DNA of 15,492 nucleotides from assembly GCA_002711555.1 (NCBI GenBank), contig PARQ01000027.1, positions 106,010-121,501 on the forward strand, written 5' to 3'. Below, piece by piece: positions 1-8,955 of this stretch. The DNA is from Rhodospirillaceae bacterium (lineage in GTDB: Bacteria; Pseudomonadota; Alphaproteobacteria; UBA8366). The notes under the pieces were generated by a model, which worked only from the letters and a program-made list of their open reading frames with translations, was not told the origin of the DNA and ran no database searches. The translations under genes and the position numbers were made by a program. Every line of letters begins with the position of its first letter. Position 1 is the stretch's first letter.

Positions 1-1393
1 TTGAATCTTCAAATAGTCGTGCGTAATGCAACTCCACTGTCTTTAAAGTTTTCCTTAATTTTTTTCTAAATGACGGGGCGTCCGGAAAACCGGCAAACTT
101 ACTAATTGCTTCAATTCCTTCGTCAGTTTTTGGCAAATCATGAGTTTGGCGATCATCAACCATCTGTAGGCGGTGTTCTAAATGGCGAAGGAATACGTAG
201 GCATTGCCAAGGTCTTTGGATACTTTCGCTGATATTCGGTTTTCTGTGGCCAAGGCATAAAGTGTTTCAACTAGGTCGCGTGTGCGGAGTGCTGGGATAC
301 GTCCGCCCCATATAAGCTGCTGCGTTTGAACAAAAAATTCTATTTCCCGTATACCGCCACGGCCCACTTTGATATTGTGTCCGTTTATAGATATCCTGTC
401 TCCCCCACGGAAGGCGGCGATCTGCCTTTTGACTGAGTGAATATCCTGTATGGCGGCGAAATCCAAATTTCGCCGCCACACAAAAGGCCGGATACGCGAA
501 ATAAAATCATCACTAACCCTCGTGTCGCCAGCAACCGGGCGGGCACGAATCATGGCTAGTCGTTCCCAATTTTGTCCGATACTTTCGTAATATCCAACAG
601 CACTATCGATGGGTATTGCCAGGGGAGTGGAGCCCGGTGCAGGCCGTATTCGAAAGTCAGTTCGAAAAACATACCCGTCTTGGGTGCGTTCTTCTAAAAT
701 CTTAATTATGAGCCTTGTTAGGCGAACCATTACGCGACTAAGCTTATCCGGTTGAGGGGTTGTTATATGCCCTGGGTCATAAATTGCTATTAAATCGATA
801 TCACTTGAATAATTGAGTTCTTGCGCTCCAAGCTTACCCACACCAATAATAGCGTACCCACCACACTTTTCCGGGGTTTTTGAGGCTGATGTCTGCAGGA
901 TTTTTGCGTTCGACAGTTGACGAAGTCCAAACCGAACCGCGATGTTTGTAGCAGTATCGGCAAATTGACTAAGTGTTGAGGTGACTTGATCGACAGACCA
1001 AAGATCTGCAATATCTGCCATTGCAACCAACATTGCAATTTGTCGCTTGGCGCGGCGCAAAGCGAACATTAAATTGGTAAGATTGTTTTCCTGTCCGATT
1101 TCAACTTCTATTTTATCAATGATGGCGTTGCTGACAGTTTTCGGGCCTTTTTCTAGAATTTGGAAAAATAAGGAGGACTCACTCATGACGCACTGAGTTA
1201 GAAATGTACTATTACCAAAGATTGCTCTTAGGAAAACGCCGCCGTCATGCTCGACAAGGTATCGCCGCAATGGGGCATCCTCTTTCGAGGCCTGAGCAAG
1301 CCACCTCTCTACGCCAGCTTCCGCCTGGTGAACACGACCTGCAGATGGAAGTTTTTTGATAGATCCAAAAAATTTTAAAAATCTTTCTGTCAA
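1..1393 (-). CDS. glnE: Glutamine synthetase adenylyltransferase/deadenylylase GlnE, N-terminal part (runs off the window)
   Basis: GlnE attaches AMP to and removes AMP from glutamine synthetase, so tuning nitrogen assimilation in the cytoplasm under PII control. I translated the minus strand: the frame is open without interruption from the start to base 1, giving about 464 residues of a protein usually near 950-1000. Residues 184-200 carry the nucleotidyltransferase signature GVGKLGAQELNYSSD-ID, with metal-binding candidates D198 and D200. Later come FRTDFRIRPAPGS, then QNWERLAMIRARPVAGD and GRGGIREIEFFVQTQQL, all typical of the N-terminal (deadenylylase) half. The start chosen is TTG at 1393: an in-frame stop lies at 1406-1408, no ATG precedes the conserved region, and AGGGA sits about 9 nt upstream. 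The C-terminal adenylyltransferase half lies outside the window. The family call is secure; the start is moderately sure. Confidence 0.93.
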   Translation of the reverse strand, partial: MTERFLKFFGSIKKLPSAGRVHQAEAGVERWLAQASKEDAPLRRYLVEHDGGVFLRAIFGNSTFLTQCVMSESSLFFQILEKGPKTVSNAIIDKIEVEIGQENNLTNLMFALRRAKRQIAMLVAMADIADLWSVDQVTSTLSQFADTATNIAVRFGLRQLSNAKILQTSASKTPEKCGGYAIIGVGKLGAQELNYSSDIDLIAIYDPGHITTPQPDKLSRVMVRLTRLIIKILEERTQDGYVFRTDFRIRPAPGSTPLAIPIDSAVGYYESIGQNWERLAMIRARPVAGDTRVSDDFISRIRPFVWRRNLDFAAIQDIHSVKRQIAAFRGGDRISINGHNIKVGRGGIREIEFFVQTQQLIWGGRIPALRTRDLVETLYALATENRISAKVSKDLGNAYVFLRHLEHRLQMVDDRQTHDLPKTDEGIEAISKFAGFPDAPSFRKKLRKTLKTVELHYARLFEDS

Positions 1394-1490
1394 CTGCTGG
1401 TTTCCCTATGCAATCAAATGTCGCAATGCTATTGCTGCAGTCCTAACAACTCGGCAAACAGCTGTGTCGCAACGACGCATTAAAATAGTT

Positions 1491-4400
1491 ATGAAAATTT
1501 TTTTGGGCCTCCTTTTGGGTGGTCTGGTTCTATCTGCTTTGTTGGCTTGGCGTTTATCAACATCACCGGTATCGCTAAACTTTGCTACGCCTTTCATCGA
1601 ACGCAATTTTAGCGCCGTTGACAAGTCTTACGTTGTTCGTGTCGACGAAACCGTGCTTATTTGGGATGGATGGCGTCGTCCAGTTGATATTAGAGCCCGT
1701 AATATCGAGATTTTTAGCCGCGATGGGAAATTGCTGGTGAGTTTGCCACAAGTTTCTATAGGGCTATCGATGCGCGCTCTACTCAGAGGGCGTTTAGCAG
1801 TGGCCACTTTGGGAATCCGCTCACTTCGAGGCTCAATAGCGCGTTTTCCAGATGGTGTATTTACAGTTGACTTGCAACCCAAAGAGGGAAAAGCTCAGAA
1901 TATTGTTGGACTTTTGAAAGGCGCGGCTCGCGAGTTGTCGCGCCAATATGGTTCAACTGATGGGCCGCTCGGCTACTTAAAACGTGTTAATATAATTCGA
2001 TCCCAATTAACCTTCGATGATCGGCTGGCGGGAATAGTTTGGCATTCACCTCGTGCTGACATTGTAATGTCACGCGAGGCTGCGGGTTTAAAGACTGACG
2101 CTGCGATCGTTATAGAAGCCAACAAACGTCGCGCAAATTTATTCGCCCAATTCGTCTATGAAGGACGGACAGGCGAGTTTTTAGCTCGAACTCGCTTCGA
2201 GAATTTAAACCCCTCCCTCGTAGCTCGGTCTGTAAGTGGCCTCAAAGACCTAATAAACTTTAATATGCTTGTCACTGGTGAGGTCGCGATTGGCGGTACT
2301 AAAAATGGTACCATTACAAAAATAGGTGGAAATATTGCGACCCCAGTGGGACAGATAGAAGGGGAATTTGAGATAGATCCCCGTGAAAGCAATATCGTTG
2401 GGTTAGCTCGCTTTAAAGGTATCAATGTGGCTGCGGTTTCTAAACGTGTATTGTGGCTGAAGAAAATGTCTGGATTACAGTTTAACCTCAATGGCAGCAT
2501 TGGAGGCAAAGCGACCTTAAGTGGCGATATTAGCGAATTAGAATTTAACCTCGCTTCAGGCAGCGGTACACTAGAAATCCCGCATTTATGGGAATCGTCA
2601 CGCAAAATAAAGCAGGTGCGTTTAAATGGTACTTTAAGTAATGGTTTAGAAAAAATTGAGCTTACAGAAGCAATTGTTGATTTTGGTGGCCCTAAGATTG
2701 AGGCAGAAGCACAGGTGGAGCGCATTGGTGGTGAGGCGCGGCTCAAAATAAATGCAAATCTGTTTGATTTACCGTTTGAGGGGCTAACAAATTATTGGCC
2801 AAAAAAATTAGCTCAATCTGCCCGTCGCTGGGTTACACGAAATATACGTAAAGGCTTCGCACGGGAGACGAATTTACAAGTAATAGGTTGGATGCCTGGC
2901 AACAACCTTAAAAAATTCAAGGCGTCAAGTGTAAAAGGCACAATGCGGTATGAGGATCTTAAAGTCGCGTACTGGTCGCCGCTGCCAAAGATTGAGGGAG
3001 CGGGCGGCACTGCCACCTTCTCTGACAAACGATTCGATATGGTGGTTTCCAGCGGCACATTGCGGGACATTCAAATCGATCAGGCGCAGGTGAATATGTA
3101 TAAGCTCGACACTGATAACGAGCAAATTTCTGTTGACGTTCTGATGCGTGGACCGCTGCGAACTGCACTTGAGGTGCTTGATCACAAACCTTTGGGCTAT
3201 ATCCGGCAACTCGGTTTGTCAGCCGAAAATGTAAATGGATCAGCGGCAATTCGACTGCGGATGGATTTTCCACTTGATACAAACATAGATAGAAATGAAT
3301 TAAGGGTTCGATCAAGTGCTACCCTTAAAGATGTTGCTTTCGCGCCTGGGCCGTTTGGTGTCGACATTCGGAATGGTCAGTTCGAATTTAAGATGGCTGA
3401 AGATGAAATGTCCGTAAAGGGGCCAGCGCAAATTAATGGGGCGGTAACTCAGATCGTCTGGCGTGAGTTTTTTTCTGAAAAACACAAAATAAAAAGTGAT
3501 TATAGCGTTCGCGCTTTATTGGACTCCACCGCTTTAGAAGGGCTGGGCATTTCGAGTGCAAACATAATGACCGGGGCTATGAGTGCCGATTTAAAGTATG
3601 CAGTGCAAAAAGATGGAAACCGAAAGTTGAAAGGGAATATCGATTTCATCAAAGCGTCACTTGACTGGCCCGAGTTCGGTTTAAAGAAAGAAGTTGGAAC
3701 CAGCGCTGTGGCGGAAGTAAGTGCTGAATTCGATCAAAATGGATTGATAACAGTTGCTAGCACAAACTTCTCAGGTGAGGGGTCCTCCGGTAGCGCAGAC
3801 CTAAAGATTAACTCAGCGCCGGATGAAAGGTGGAAATTAAAATTCAATCAACTGAAAATTGTTAACAACAGAGTTGATGGAGTGCTCGTTTGTCAGGACG
3901 ATGGAGTTTATGCCGGGACGTTAGGGCTTAATAAACTTGATGTTCAATATGTTATGGGAAGGCTCGAGGATCAGACTTTGGCGGAAAATACAAAACCGTC
4001 TATCGCGCTAAACATCAACGCCAATATTGGGTTATTAAGTTGGGGTATCAAACGAAAATTGCAGGGCGTGGATCTCTCACTCAGGTTCGACAACAATAGC
4101 GTACAAAAATTCAAGTTGTCTGGCGGTGTGGGCAAAGGGGCTAAACTGTTTATAGACTTTCAGCCGTTCTCGAAAGGGTACAAGTTATCTGTGGAAACGG
4201 ATGATTTTGGAGCCTCGCTCAACGCACTCGACATTGCTAAAAATGTAAGTGGAGGAAAACTGACGATAAAGGGTGAGCGGCCTAGTTTAAATGCTCCTAT
4301 GGAAGGCGAGTTCATTGTCAGTAAGTATCGACTGCGAAAAGTGCCATTGTTTGCGAGAATATTTCAGGTTGCCTCATTGACTGGCATTGTCGATGCATTT

Positions 4401-4859
4401 GATCGAGAGGGTTTAGAGTTTGACACACTTGAAGGCCGGTATGCTTACGAAGCGAAACTTTTACGATTGGATAATACACGCACTTTTGGATCTTCAATTG
4501 GGATAACGACCGAAGGCACTTTAAATCTGAAAAATGACAGCGCCGATCTTGGTGGTGCTTTAATACCGGCCTATACATTGAACCGCATCCTTGGACAAAT
4601 CCCCCTCCTTGGGCCTATTCTTACAGGAGGGGACGATGAGGGTTTATTCGCAGCCACCTATTCAGTTAAGGGTGCACTCGCCGATCCAGATGTTTCTGTG
4701 AATCCACTTTCTGCTCTTGCTCCAGGTTTATTGAGAAAATTCTTAGGAGTGTTCGATGCCGAGACTGGCGATCCTAATGCTCCGGCCATTTCCGAGCCAG
4801 ATGCTCCGGCTCCTTTAAAAGGGGGATCCGGGAATGCCAATACTGGCAGCCAACCCTAA
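1491..4859 (+). CDS. Large AsmA-like / DUF3971 (YhdP-type) envelope protein
   Basis: A protein of about 1122 residues anchored by one N-terminal membrane helix (about residues 3-21, FLGLLLGGLVLSALLAW), with the rest predicted periplasmic and rich in alternating beta-strand sequence. The last 100 residues carry the AsmA_2/YhdP C-terminal pattern: IPAYTLNRILGQIPLLGPIL, then GLFAATYSVKGALADPDVSV, then NPLSALAPGLLRKFL, followed by a Pro/Gly/Ala-rich tail. Known relatives (YhdP, TamB, AsmA) form long hydrophobic grooves bridging the inner and outer membranes and are implicated in phospholipid transport; that role here is inferred. The frame stays open upstream to a TTG at 1356, but that start would overlap the glnE start. 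I chose ATG 1491. GTG 1464 is a real alternative that adds MSQRRIKIV, giving the basic N-terminus common before the helix in relatives. Neither has a clear Shine-Dalgarno. It is divergent from glnE and convergent with tyrS. Confidence 0.88.
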   Translation: MKIFLGLLLGGLVLSALLAWRLSTSPVSLNFATPFIERNFSAVDKSYVVRVDETVLIWDGWRRPVDIRARNIEIFSRDGKLLVSLPQVSIGLSMRALLRGRLAVATLGIRSLRGSIARFPDGVFTVDLQPKEGKAQNIVGLLKGAARELSRQYGSTDGPLGYLKRVNIIRSQLTFDDRLAGIVWHSPRADIVMSREAAGLKTDAAIVIEANKRRANLFAQFVYEGRTGEFLARTRFENLNPSLVARSVSGLKDLINFNMLVTGEVAIGGTKNGTITKIGGNIATPVGQIEGEFEIDPRESNIVGLARFKGINVAAVSKRVLWLKKMSGLQFNLNGSIGGKATLSGDISELEFNLASGSGTLEIPHLWESSRKIKQVRLNGTLSNGLEKIELTEAIVDFGGPKIEAEAQVERIGGEARLKINANLFDLPFEGLTNYWPKKLAQSARRWVTRNIRKGFARETNLQVIGWMPGNNLKKFKASSVKGTMRYEDLKVAYWSPLPKIEGAGGTATFSDKRFDMVVSSGTLRDIQIDQAQVNMYKLDTDNEQISVDVLMRGPLRTALEVLDHKPLGYIRQLGLSAENVNGSAAIRLRMDFPLDTNIDRNELRVRSSATLKDVAFAPGPFGVDIRNGQFEFKMAEDEMSVKGPAQINGAVTQIVWREFFSEKHKIKSDYSVRALLDSTALEGLGISSANIMTGAMSADLKYAVQKDGNRKLKGNIDFIKASLDWPEFGLKKEVGTSAVAEVSAEFDQNGLITVASTNFSGEGSSGSADLKINSAPDERWKLKFNQLKIVNNRVDGVLVCQDDGVYAGTLGLNKLDVQYVMGRLEDQTLAENTKPSIALNINANIGLLSWGIKRKLQGVDLSLRFDNNSVQKFKLSGGVGKGAKLFIDFQPFSKGYKLSVETDDFGASLNALDIAKNVSGGKLTIKGERPSLNAPMEGEFIVSKYRLRKVPLFARIFQVASLTGIVDAFDREGLEFDTLEGRYAYEAKLLRLDNTRTFGSSIGITTEGTLNLKNDSADLGGALIPAYTLNRILGQIPLLGPILTGGDDEGLFAATYSVKGALADPDVSVNPLSALAPGLLRKFLGVFDAETGDPNAPAISEPDAPAPLKGGSGNANTGSQP

Positions 4860-4882
4860 TCAAACGATATCTCGAGCTTAAT

Positions 4883-6145
4883 TTATTTTATTAATAAAAG
4901 GGCGTGACGTTTTTTGCCTGCTGAGAGCTTTATTACTCCGTCTTGATTGATGTCGGTAGTTGTGATTTGAGCTAGTTCTTCATTGATTTTTTCATCATTT
5001 AGTTTCGCACCGCCGTTTTTGATCAACCTCCGTGCCTCACTGTTGGACTTTGCGAGCCCCGCCCTAGTGAAAAGTACAAATGCTGGAAGCCCATCTACTA
5101 ATTCCTCGTTCCTGAGGGAGATACACGGAAGGTCATCTCCTATTCCACCCTCAGCAAACGTTCTACGGGCACTATCTGAGGCAGCCATAGCCGCTGCGCG
5201 ACCGTGGCAAAGTGCGGTTGCTTCAGTCGCGAGAAGCGACTTCGCTTCGTTGATATCTTCACCTTCGAGTTTTTCATATTTGGCAATTTCGGAATCCGGT
5301 AATTCAGTGAATAACCGCATGAAGCGGCCTACATCTGTGTCCTCAGTATTTCGCCAGAATTGCCAATATTCGTATGGTGATAGACGTTCTTTATTGAGCC
5401 AAACTGCTCCGTCAGCGGTTTTACCCATTTTAGAGCCGCTCGCAGTAGTTATCAGATGGGTTGTAAGGCCAAATAATTCTTTACCTTCAATACGCCGCCC
5501 AAGTTCTATACCACTTACTATATTTCCCCACTGATCTGAGCCACCCATTTGAAGCCGACAATCGTGATTTCTCGCCAATTCCAAAAAATCGTATGCTTGC
5601 ATGATCATATAATTAAACTCTAGGAAACTCAGTGGCTGTTTGCGCTCGAGCCTAAGCTTGACGGAATCAAGGCCGAGCATTCTGTTAACCGAAAAATGGC
5701 GCCCGACGTCACGTAGAAAAGGTATGTACTGTAAATTATCTAACCAGTTCGCATTGTTTACCAAAATTGCATCTGTTGGATTATCCCCAAATGAGAGGAA
5801 TCGCTCAAAAATTCCTTTAATATTGTCAATATTTGATTGAATATCCTTTTCAGTAAGTAATTTGCGGCTTTCGTCTTTACCAGAGGGGTCACCGACTTTA
5901 GTCGTTCCACCGCCAACGAGCACGATTGGTTTGTGCCCTGTTTGTTGTAAAAGGCGCAGCAACATGATTGGCACCAAGCTTCCGACATGAAGTGAGTCTG
6001 CGGTTGCATCAAACCCTATGTAACCAGTAATCGAAGAGCTTTTAGCAAGAGCGTCTAGCCCGTTAGGGTTAGTGCAGTCGCTGATATAACCTCGTGATTT
6101 TGCACGTTGAAGAAATGTGGAGGTAAACTCAACCATGCGTGCCAT
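4883..6145 (-). CDS. tyrS: Tyrosyl-tRNA synthetase
   Basis: Charges tRNA-Tyr with tyrosine in the cytoplasm. At 420 residues it has the normal bacterial length. It shows the class I signatures: HVGS (HIGH motif) at 53-56, GGGTTKVGDPSGKDESRK around 78-95, QAYDFL at 183-188, GGSDQWGNI at 201-209, and KMGKT at 239-243 in the KMSKS position. An S4-type RNA-binding domain follows at about 352-420, with FTRAGLAKSNSEARRLIKNG near its start. ATG 6145 is used; a second in-frame ATG at 6136 (three codons in) is possible, and neither has a clear ribosome binding site. The gene is divergent from anmK with 57 bp between them and converges on the AsmA-like gene 23 bp away. Its stop lies beside an AT-rich palindrome (4886-4899) that is within the coding region and is probably coincidental. 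Confidence 0.97.
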   Translation of the reverse strand: MARMVEFTSTFLQRAKSRGYISDCTNPNGLDALAKSSSITGYIGFDATADSLHVGSLVPIMLLRLLQQTGHKPIVLVGGGTTKVGDPSGKDESRKLLTEKDIQSNIDNIKGIFERFLSFGDNPTDAILVNNANWLDNLQYIPFLRDVGRHFSVNRMLGLDSVKLRLERKQPLSFLEFNYMIMQAYDFLELARNHDCRLQMGGSDQWGNIVSGIELGRRIEGKELFGLTTHLITTASGSKMGKTADGAVWLNKERLSPYEYWQFWRNTEDTDVGRFMRLFTELPDSEIAKYEKLEGEDINEAKSLLATEATALCHGRAAAMAASDSARRTFAEGGIGDDLPCISLRNEELVDGLPAFVLFTRAGLAKSNSEARRLIKNGGAKLNDEKINEELAQITTTDINQDGVIKLSAGKKRHALLLIK

Positions 6146-6187
6146 TTAGCACAATCAATAGAATCCGACAACGAGTGGTAATAATGC

Positions 6188-6196
6188 TGTTATAAT
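6188..6196 (+). promoter_or_regulatory. Extended -10 promoter of anmK, placing transcription start at the ATG
   Basis: TGTTATAAT is a perfect TATAAT hexamer (6191-6196) with the TGn extension. The anmK ATG begins 7 nt after its last base, where sigma-70 transcription normally starts. No convincing -35 box is visible at 17 bp, which fits an extended -10 promoter. There is no Shine-Dalgarno between it and the ATG, so a leaderless mRNA is inferred. Confidence 0.6.
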
Positions 6197-6202
6197 CTGC
6201 TT

Positions 6203-7276
6203 ATGTTGATACTTGGACTCATGAGCGGCACGTCTCTAGATGGTATAGATGTTGCTTTGATAGAAACCGATGGCGAGAGGATAGAAGGTCGCCTAGGCGG
6301 CATGTCAATGGCCTATGAGTGTAAATTCCGTGATCGTTTGCGGGCATGTCTTGGTTCTACTACCTATGACCCCAAAATACAGTCTATAGAAACGGAACTG
6401 ACGGACCTTCATGCGAATGCAGTATCGTTGCTTTTGGATAAGCTCGGTGTGAAGCCAAAACAAGTTGGTTTGATTGGTTTTCATGGCCATACCATTTGTC
6501 ATCAACCAGAGCACCGTTTCACCTGGCAATTAGGGGATGGCGCTCAATTGGCTTATGTTACTGGTATAGATGTAGTTTGTGATTTTCGAAGTGCTGATGT
6601 AGCTGCAGGTGGGGAGGGAGCTCCCCTTGCCCCCGCTTATCATAATGCATTATGCAAGGGCATAGAAAAGCCATTAGCGTTTCTTAATCTTGGCGGCGTT
6701 GCTAATGTGACTTGGTTAGGTGACACTGGTAGCATTTTAGCTTTTGACACTGGGCCTGCTAATGCTCTCATTGATGACTGGATGGACAGGAAAATTGGCA
6801 TTGCATATGACCAAGATGGTCAGTGGGCAGCAAAGGGTATTTCGCACACTGATTTTGTTACTGCATGGCTGACAAACGATTACTTTAGTCGCAGGCCTCC
6901 TAAATCACTTGATAGAGATTTTTTTACCTCTGACCCTATTGCGGATTTGTCAACAGAGGATGGAGCGGCGACTTTAACTGAATTTACGGTCAAGTCTATC
7001 CAGGCTGCAACTCAATTTTTTCCGAGTGTCCCGCTTAGGTGGTTGGTTACGGGTGGCGGGCGAAAAAATACCACTATCATGCAATCTTTAACCTCAACGC
7101 TGAATTTACCTTTTACTAATGTAGAAAGTCTGGGGTGGAATGGCGATTTGCTTGAGGCAGAAGCATTTGCATATTTAGCTATAAGGTCAAAGCATAAAAT
7201 GCCAATAAGCTGGCCTAGCACCACCGGTGTGCCTTCACCTTTAACCGGCGGACGCCTGTTTAAGGGAAGAAGTTAG
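6203..7276 (+). CDS. anmK: Anhydro-N-acetylmuramic acid kinase
   Basis: AnmK hydrolyses and phosphorylates 1,6-anhydro-MurNAc, released from peptidoglycan turnover, to MurNAc-6-phosphate, feeding cell-wall recycling in the cytoplasm. The 357-residue protein is of near-normal length. It begins with the ATP-binding signature LGLMSGTSLDGIDVALIETD (residues 4-23). GFHGHT lies at 92-97, DFRSADVAAGGEGAPLAPAYH at 127-147, LNLGGVANVTWLG at 161-173 and FDTGPANALIDDWM at 181-194, where D182 matches the catalytic aspartate of the family. VTGGGRKN comes near the C-terminus. ATG 6203 is the only sensible start because the conserved motif begins at residue 4. No Shine-Dalgarno precedes it; an extended -10 box lies 7 nt upstream. 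It is divergent from tyrS and convergent with the hydrolase 23 bp away. No partner recycling genes (murQ, nagZ, ampG) are in the window. Confidence 0.95.
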   Translation: MLILGLMSGTSLDGIDVALIETDGERIEGRLGGMSMAYECKFRDRLRACLGSTTYDPKIQSIETELTDLHANAVSLLLDKLGVKPKQVGLIGFHGHTICHQPEHRFTWQLGDGAQLAYVTGIDVVCDFRSADVAAGGEGAPLAPAYHNALCKGIEKPLAFLNLGGVANVTWLGDTGSILAFDTGPANALIDDWMDRKIGIAYDQDGQWAAKGISHTDFVTAWLTNDYFSRRPPKSLDRDFFTSDPIADLSTEDGAATLTEFTVKSIQAATQFFPSVPLRWLVTGGGRKNTTIMQSLTSTLNLPFTNVESLGWNGDLLEAEAFAYLAIRSKHKMPISWPSTTGVPSPLTGGRLFKGRS

Positions 7277-7299
7277 ACCAAACCAAACCGATAAACCTA

Positions 7300-7953
7300 T
7301 TAGTCGTTTGTGTCGTTGAGAAGCCGTTCATCAACATAGCTTGCAACTTCTTTTTCAAGCTGTTCCATTTTATTTGTAAAGAAATGATTAGCTCCAGGGA
7401 TCGTTGTATGGTCAATGCGTATGCCTCTTTGTTGGCGCAATTTTTCAACAAGTTTTTCAACTGAGTCAGGCGGCACTATGTCGTCTTTATTGCCCGTTAC
7501 CATAATTCCAGATGAGGGGCATGGAGCAAGGAAGCTAAAATCGTACATGTTGGCCGGTGGTGCTATGGAGATGAATCCAGCTATTTCAGGTCTACGCATT
7601 AGTAATTGCATTCCGATCCAAGCGCCAAAGGAGAAACCGGCAATCCAACATTGGCCTGCATTTTCATTATACTCTTGAAGCCAATCTAGGGCAGCTGCAG
7701 CATCAGAGAGTTCCCCTTCGCCGCGTGAGAATGTTCCTTGCGATCGTCCCACGCCGCGAAAATTAAAACGAAGGCAAGAGAACCCACGTCGCACGAACAT
7801 ATAATATAATGTATAGATGACTTTATTATTCATCGTGCCCCCATGTTGCGGGTGAGGATGCAAAAATAAAGCGATAGGGGCGGCTGAATTGTTGTTGTGG
7901 CGATAACGCCCCTCGATACGACCTTCAGGTCCATTTATAATAACTTCGGGCAT
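7300..7953 (-). CDS. Small alpha/beta hydrolase (dienelactone-hydrolase-like fold)
   Basis: A cytoplasmic serine hydrolase of 217 residues with a complete candidate triad: S108 in GFSFGAW (GxSxG nucleophile elbow), an Asp in GNKDD (157 or 158) and H190 in PGANHFF. HPHPQHGGTMNNKV (32-45) and RFNFRGVGRSQG (62-73) are hallmarks of a conserved alphaproteobacterial group whose substrate is unknown. There is no signal peptide. The frame extends upstream to ATG 7980 (adding MPRRIIKNI), but relatives start at MPEVI, so I chose ATG 7953. The only Shine-Dalgarno-like run (GAGGAGA) lies about 15 nt before that ATG, inside the extension, which leaves the start somewhat open. It is transcribed away from cysE and converges on anmK. 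The fold call is firm; the biological role is unknown. Confidence 0.88.
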   Translation of the reverse strand: MPEVIINGPEGRIEGRYRHNNNSAAPIALFLHPHPQHGGTMNNKVIYTLYYMFVRRGFSCLRFNFRGVGRSQGTFSRGEGELSDAAAALDWLQEYNENAGQCWIAGFSFGAWIGMQLLMRRPEIAGFISIAPPANMYDFSFLAPCPSSGIMVTGNKDDIVPPDSVEKLVEKLRQQRGIRIDHTTIPGANHFFTNKMEQLEKEVASYVDERLLNDTND

Positions 7954-8049
7954 GATGTTTTTTATTATTCTCCTCGGCATTGACGCAATCTTATCAATGT
8001 CGTCATATTGTTACGTTAATGGTGCATTCGCATGTATAATTGGCTAATC

Positions 8050-8078
8050 TTGACCCTCGGAGTCGGGGATTATATATC
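8050..8078 (+). promoter_or_regulatory. Candidate sigma-70 promoter for the cysE-desulfurase-ferredoxin operon
   Basis: TTGACC (8050-8055) and TATATC (8073-8078) are separated by 17 bp, giving a predicted start near 8085 and a leader of about 100 nt before cysE. The -35 matches 5 of 6 consensus bases and the -10 matches 4 of 6. The 8061-8076 segment is AT-rich enough for alternative -10 placement. A separate TATAAT at 8035-8040 lacks a well-spaced -35. The promoter is predicted from sequence only. Confidence 0.4.
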
Positions 8079-8183
8079 CACTTGATGTTATCAGGATTAA
8101 TTTTTTTTTAGTTACTGTTAAGACATCAGTTTAGCATGTTTGTTTGCTGAAGTGAAAAATAACTGAATTACACCGGAACACCA

Positions 8184-8897
8184 GTGCATATGCCAATGTT
8201 CAAAGTTATCCGTCATGAAATCGATGCTATCATGCGACGCGACCCTGCAGCTCGGTCACGAGTTGAGGTTTTTTTCTGTTATTCTGGGTTCCACGCCGTG
8301 GTTTTACATCGGTTAGCTCACATTGCATGGCAGCGGGGTTTTCGTTTTTTGGCGAGATTAATATCTCAATTCGGAAGATTTTTGACGGGAATAGAAATTC
8401 ATCCGGGTGCTACAATAGGCAAGCGCTTATTTATTGATCACGGCATGGGTGTAGTGATTGGTGAGACAGCTGAACTTGGTAATGATGTGACAATTTATCA
8501 GGCTGTAACCCTTGGAGGTATTGCTCCATCGATTGACTCAGAAAGTCAGCGCGAAAGAAACCGTCATCCAACACTTGGTGATGGAGTTATTGTCGGTTCA
8601 GGTGCTCAAATTTTAGGCCCGATAAATGTCTCGGCTGGAGCGCGCATTGGTGCAAATGCCGTCGTCACGCAAGATGTGCCAGCAGCAATTACAGTGGTGG
8701 GAATTCCGGCTCGGGTAGTAGAAAACAAAGATATCGATGTTGCAGAGGTTTTTAGACCTTATGGCACACCGCTCGGGGATCTTCCCGATCCACTAGTGCG
8801 ATCGTTAGAAGGATTAGTTGAGCATGTTGCAAACTTACAGGAGCGAATTGATTTGTTGGAAAAAACCTCGGAACAGAAGATAAAAAAAACTAAATGA
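8184..8897 (+). CDS. cysE: Serine O-acetyltransferase
   Basis: CysE acetylates L-serine with acetyl-CoA to O-acetylserine, the committed step of cysteine synthesis. The 237-residue protein is of the short type. An N-terminal helical region ([39 protein letters not shown]) leads into a left-handed beta-helix of hexapeptide repeats: [27 protein letters not shown] with the catalytic H86, [19 protein letters not shown] with H128, then [10 protein letters not shown] and VVGIPARVV. The loop after TLGG is about seven residues longer than in many relatives. The C-terminus ends in a charged, possibly coiled tail. GTG 8184 was chosen because GGAAC lies at a good distance (about 6-7 nt); ATG 8190 and ATG 8196 are close alternatives. 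It leads a same-strand cluster with two cysteine desulfurases, a context that supports supplying cysteine for sulfur mobilisation. Confidence 0.94.
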   Translation: MHMPMFKVIRHEIDAIMRRDPAARSRVEVFFCYSGFHAVVLHRLAHIAWQRGFRFLARLISQFGRFLTGIEIHPGATIGKRLFIDHGMGVVIGETAELGNDVTIYQAVTLGGIAPSIDSESQRERNRHPTLGDGVIVGSGAQILGPINVSAGARIGANAVVTQDVPAAITVVGIPARVVENKDIDVAEVFRPYGTPLGDLPDPLVRSLEGLVEHVANLQERIDLLEKTSEQKIKKTK

Positions 8898-8955
8898 ACA
8901 CCATGTTAAAAATCTATAGATACTATTCGTCCAAACGTTGTGTGCTGCTTCAATC

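Noticed and set aside
1..1393. Only short open frames starting at ATG, which might suggest a broken glnE or a gene desert
   Set aside because: Translating the minus strand from TTG 1393 to the edge gives one uninterrupted frame with all expected GlnE motifs, so the gene is intact as far as visible.
2156..2746. 196-residue open frame on the minus strand inside the AsmA-like gene
   Set aside because: It is antisense to a well-supported gene, has Ser/Pro-rich shadow-like composition and no recognisable domain or ribosome binding site.
4886..4899. 14-bp perfect palindrome TTTTATTAATAAAA at the convergent AsmA/tyrS junction, considered as a terminator
   Set aside because: It contains no G or C, has no loop, and lies in the last codons of tyrS (LLIK), so A/T bias explains it.
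4983..5534. 183-residue open frame on the plus strand inside tyrS
   Set aside because: It lies antisense to the S4 and catalytic regions of a clear tyrosyl-tRNA synthetase and shows no motif of its own.
8912..8921. 10-bp palindrome ATCTATAGAT between cysE and the first desulfurase
   Set aside because: It is short, AT-rich and isolated, with no second copy seen, so it is weak evidence for an operator.
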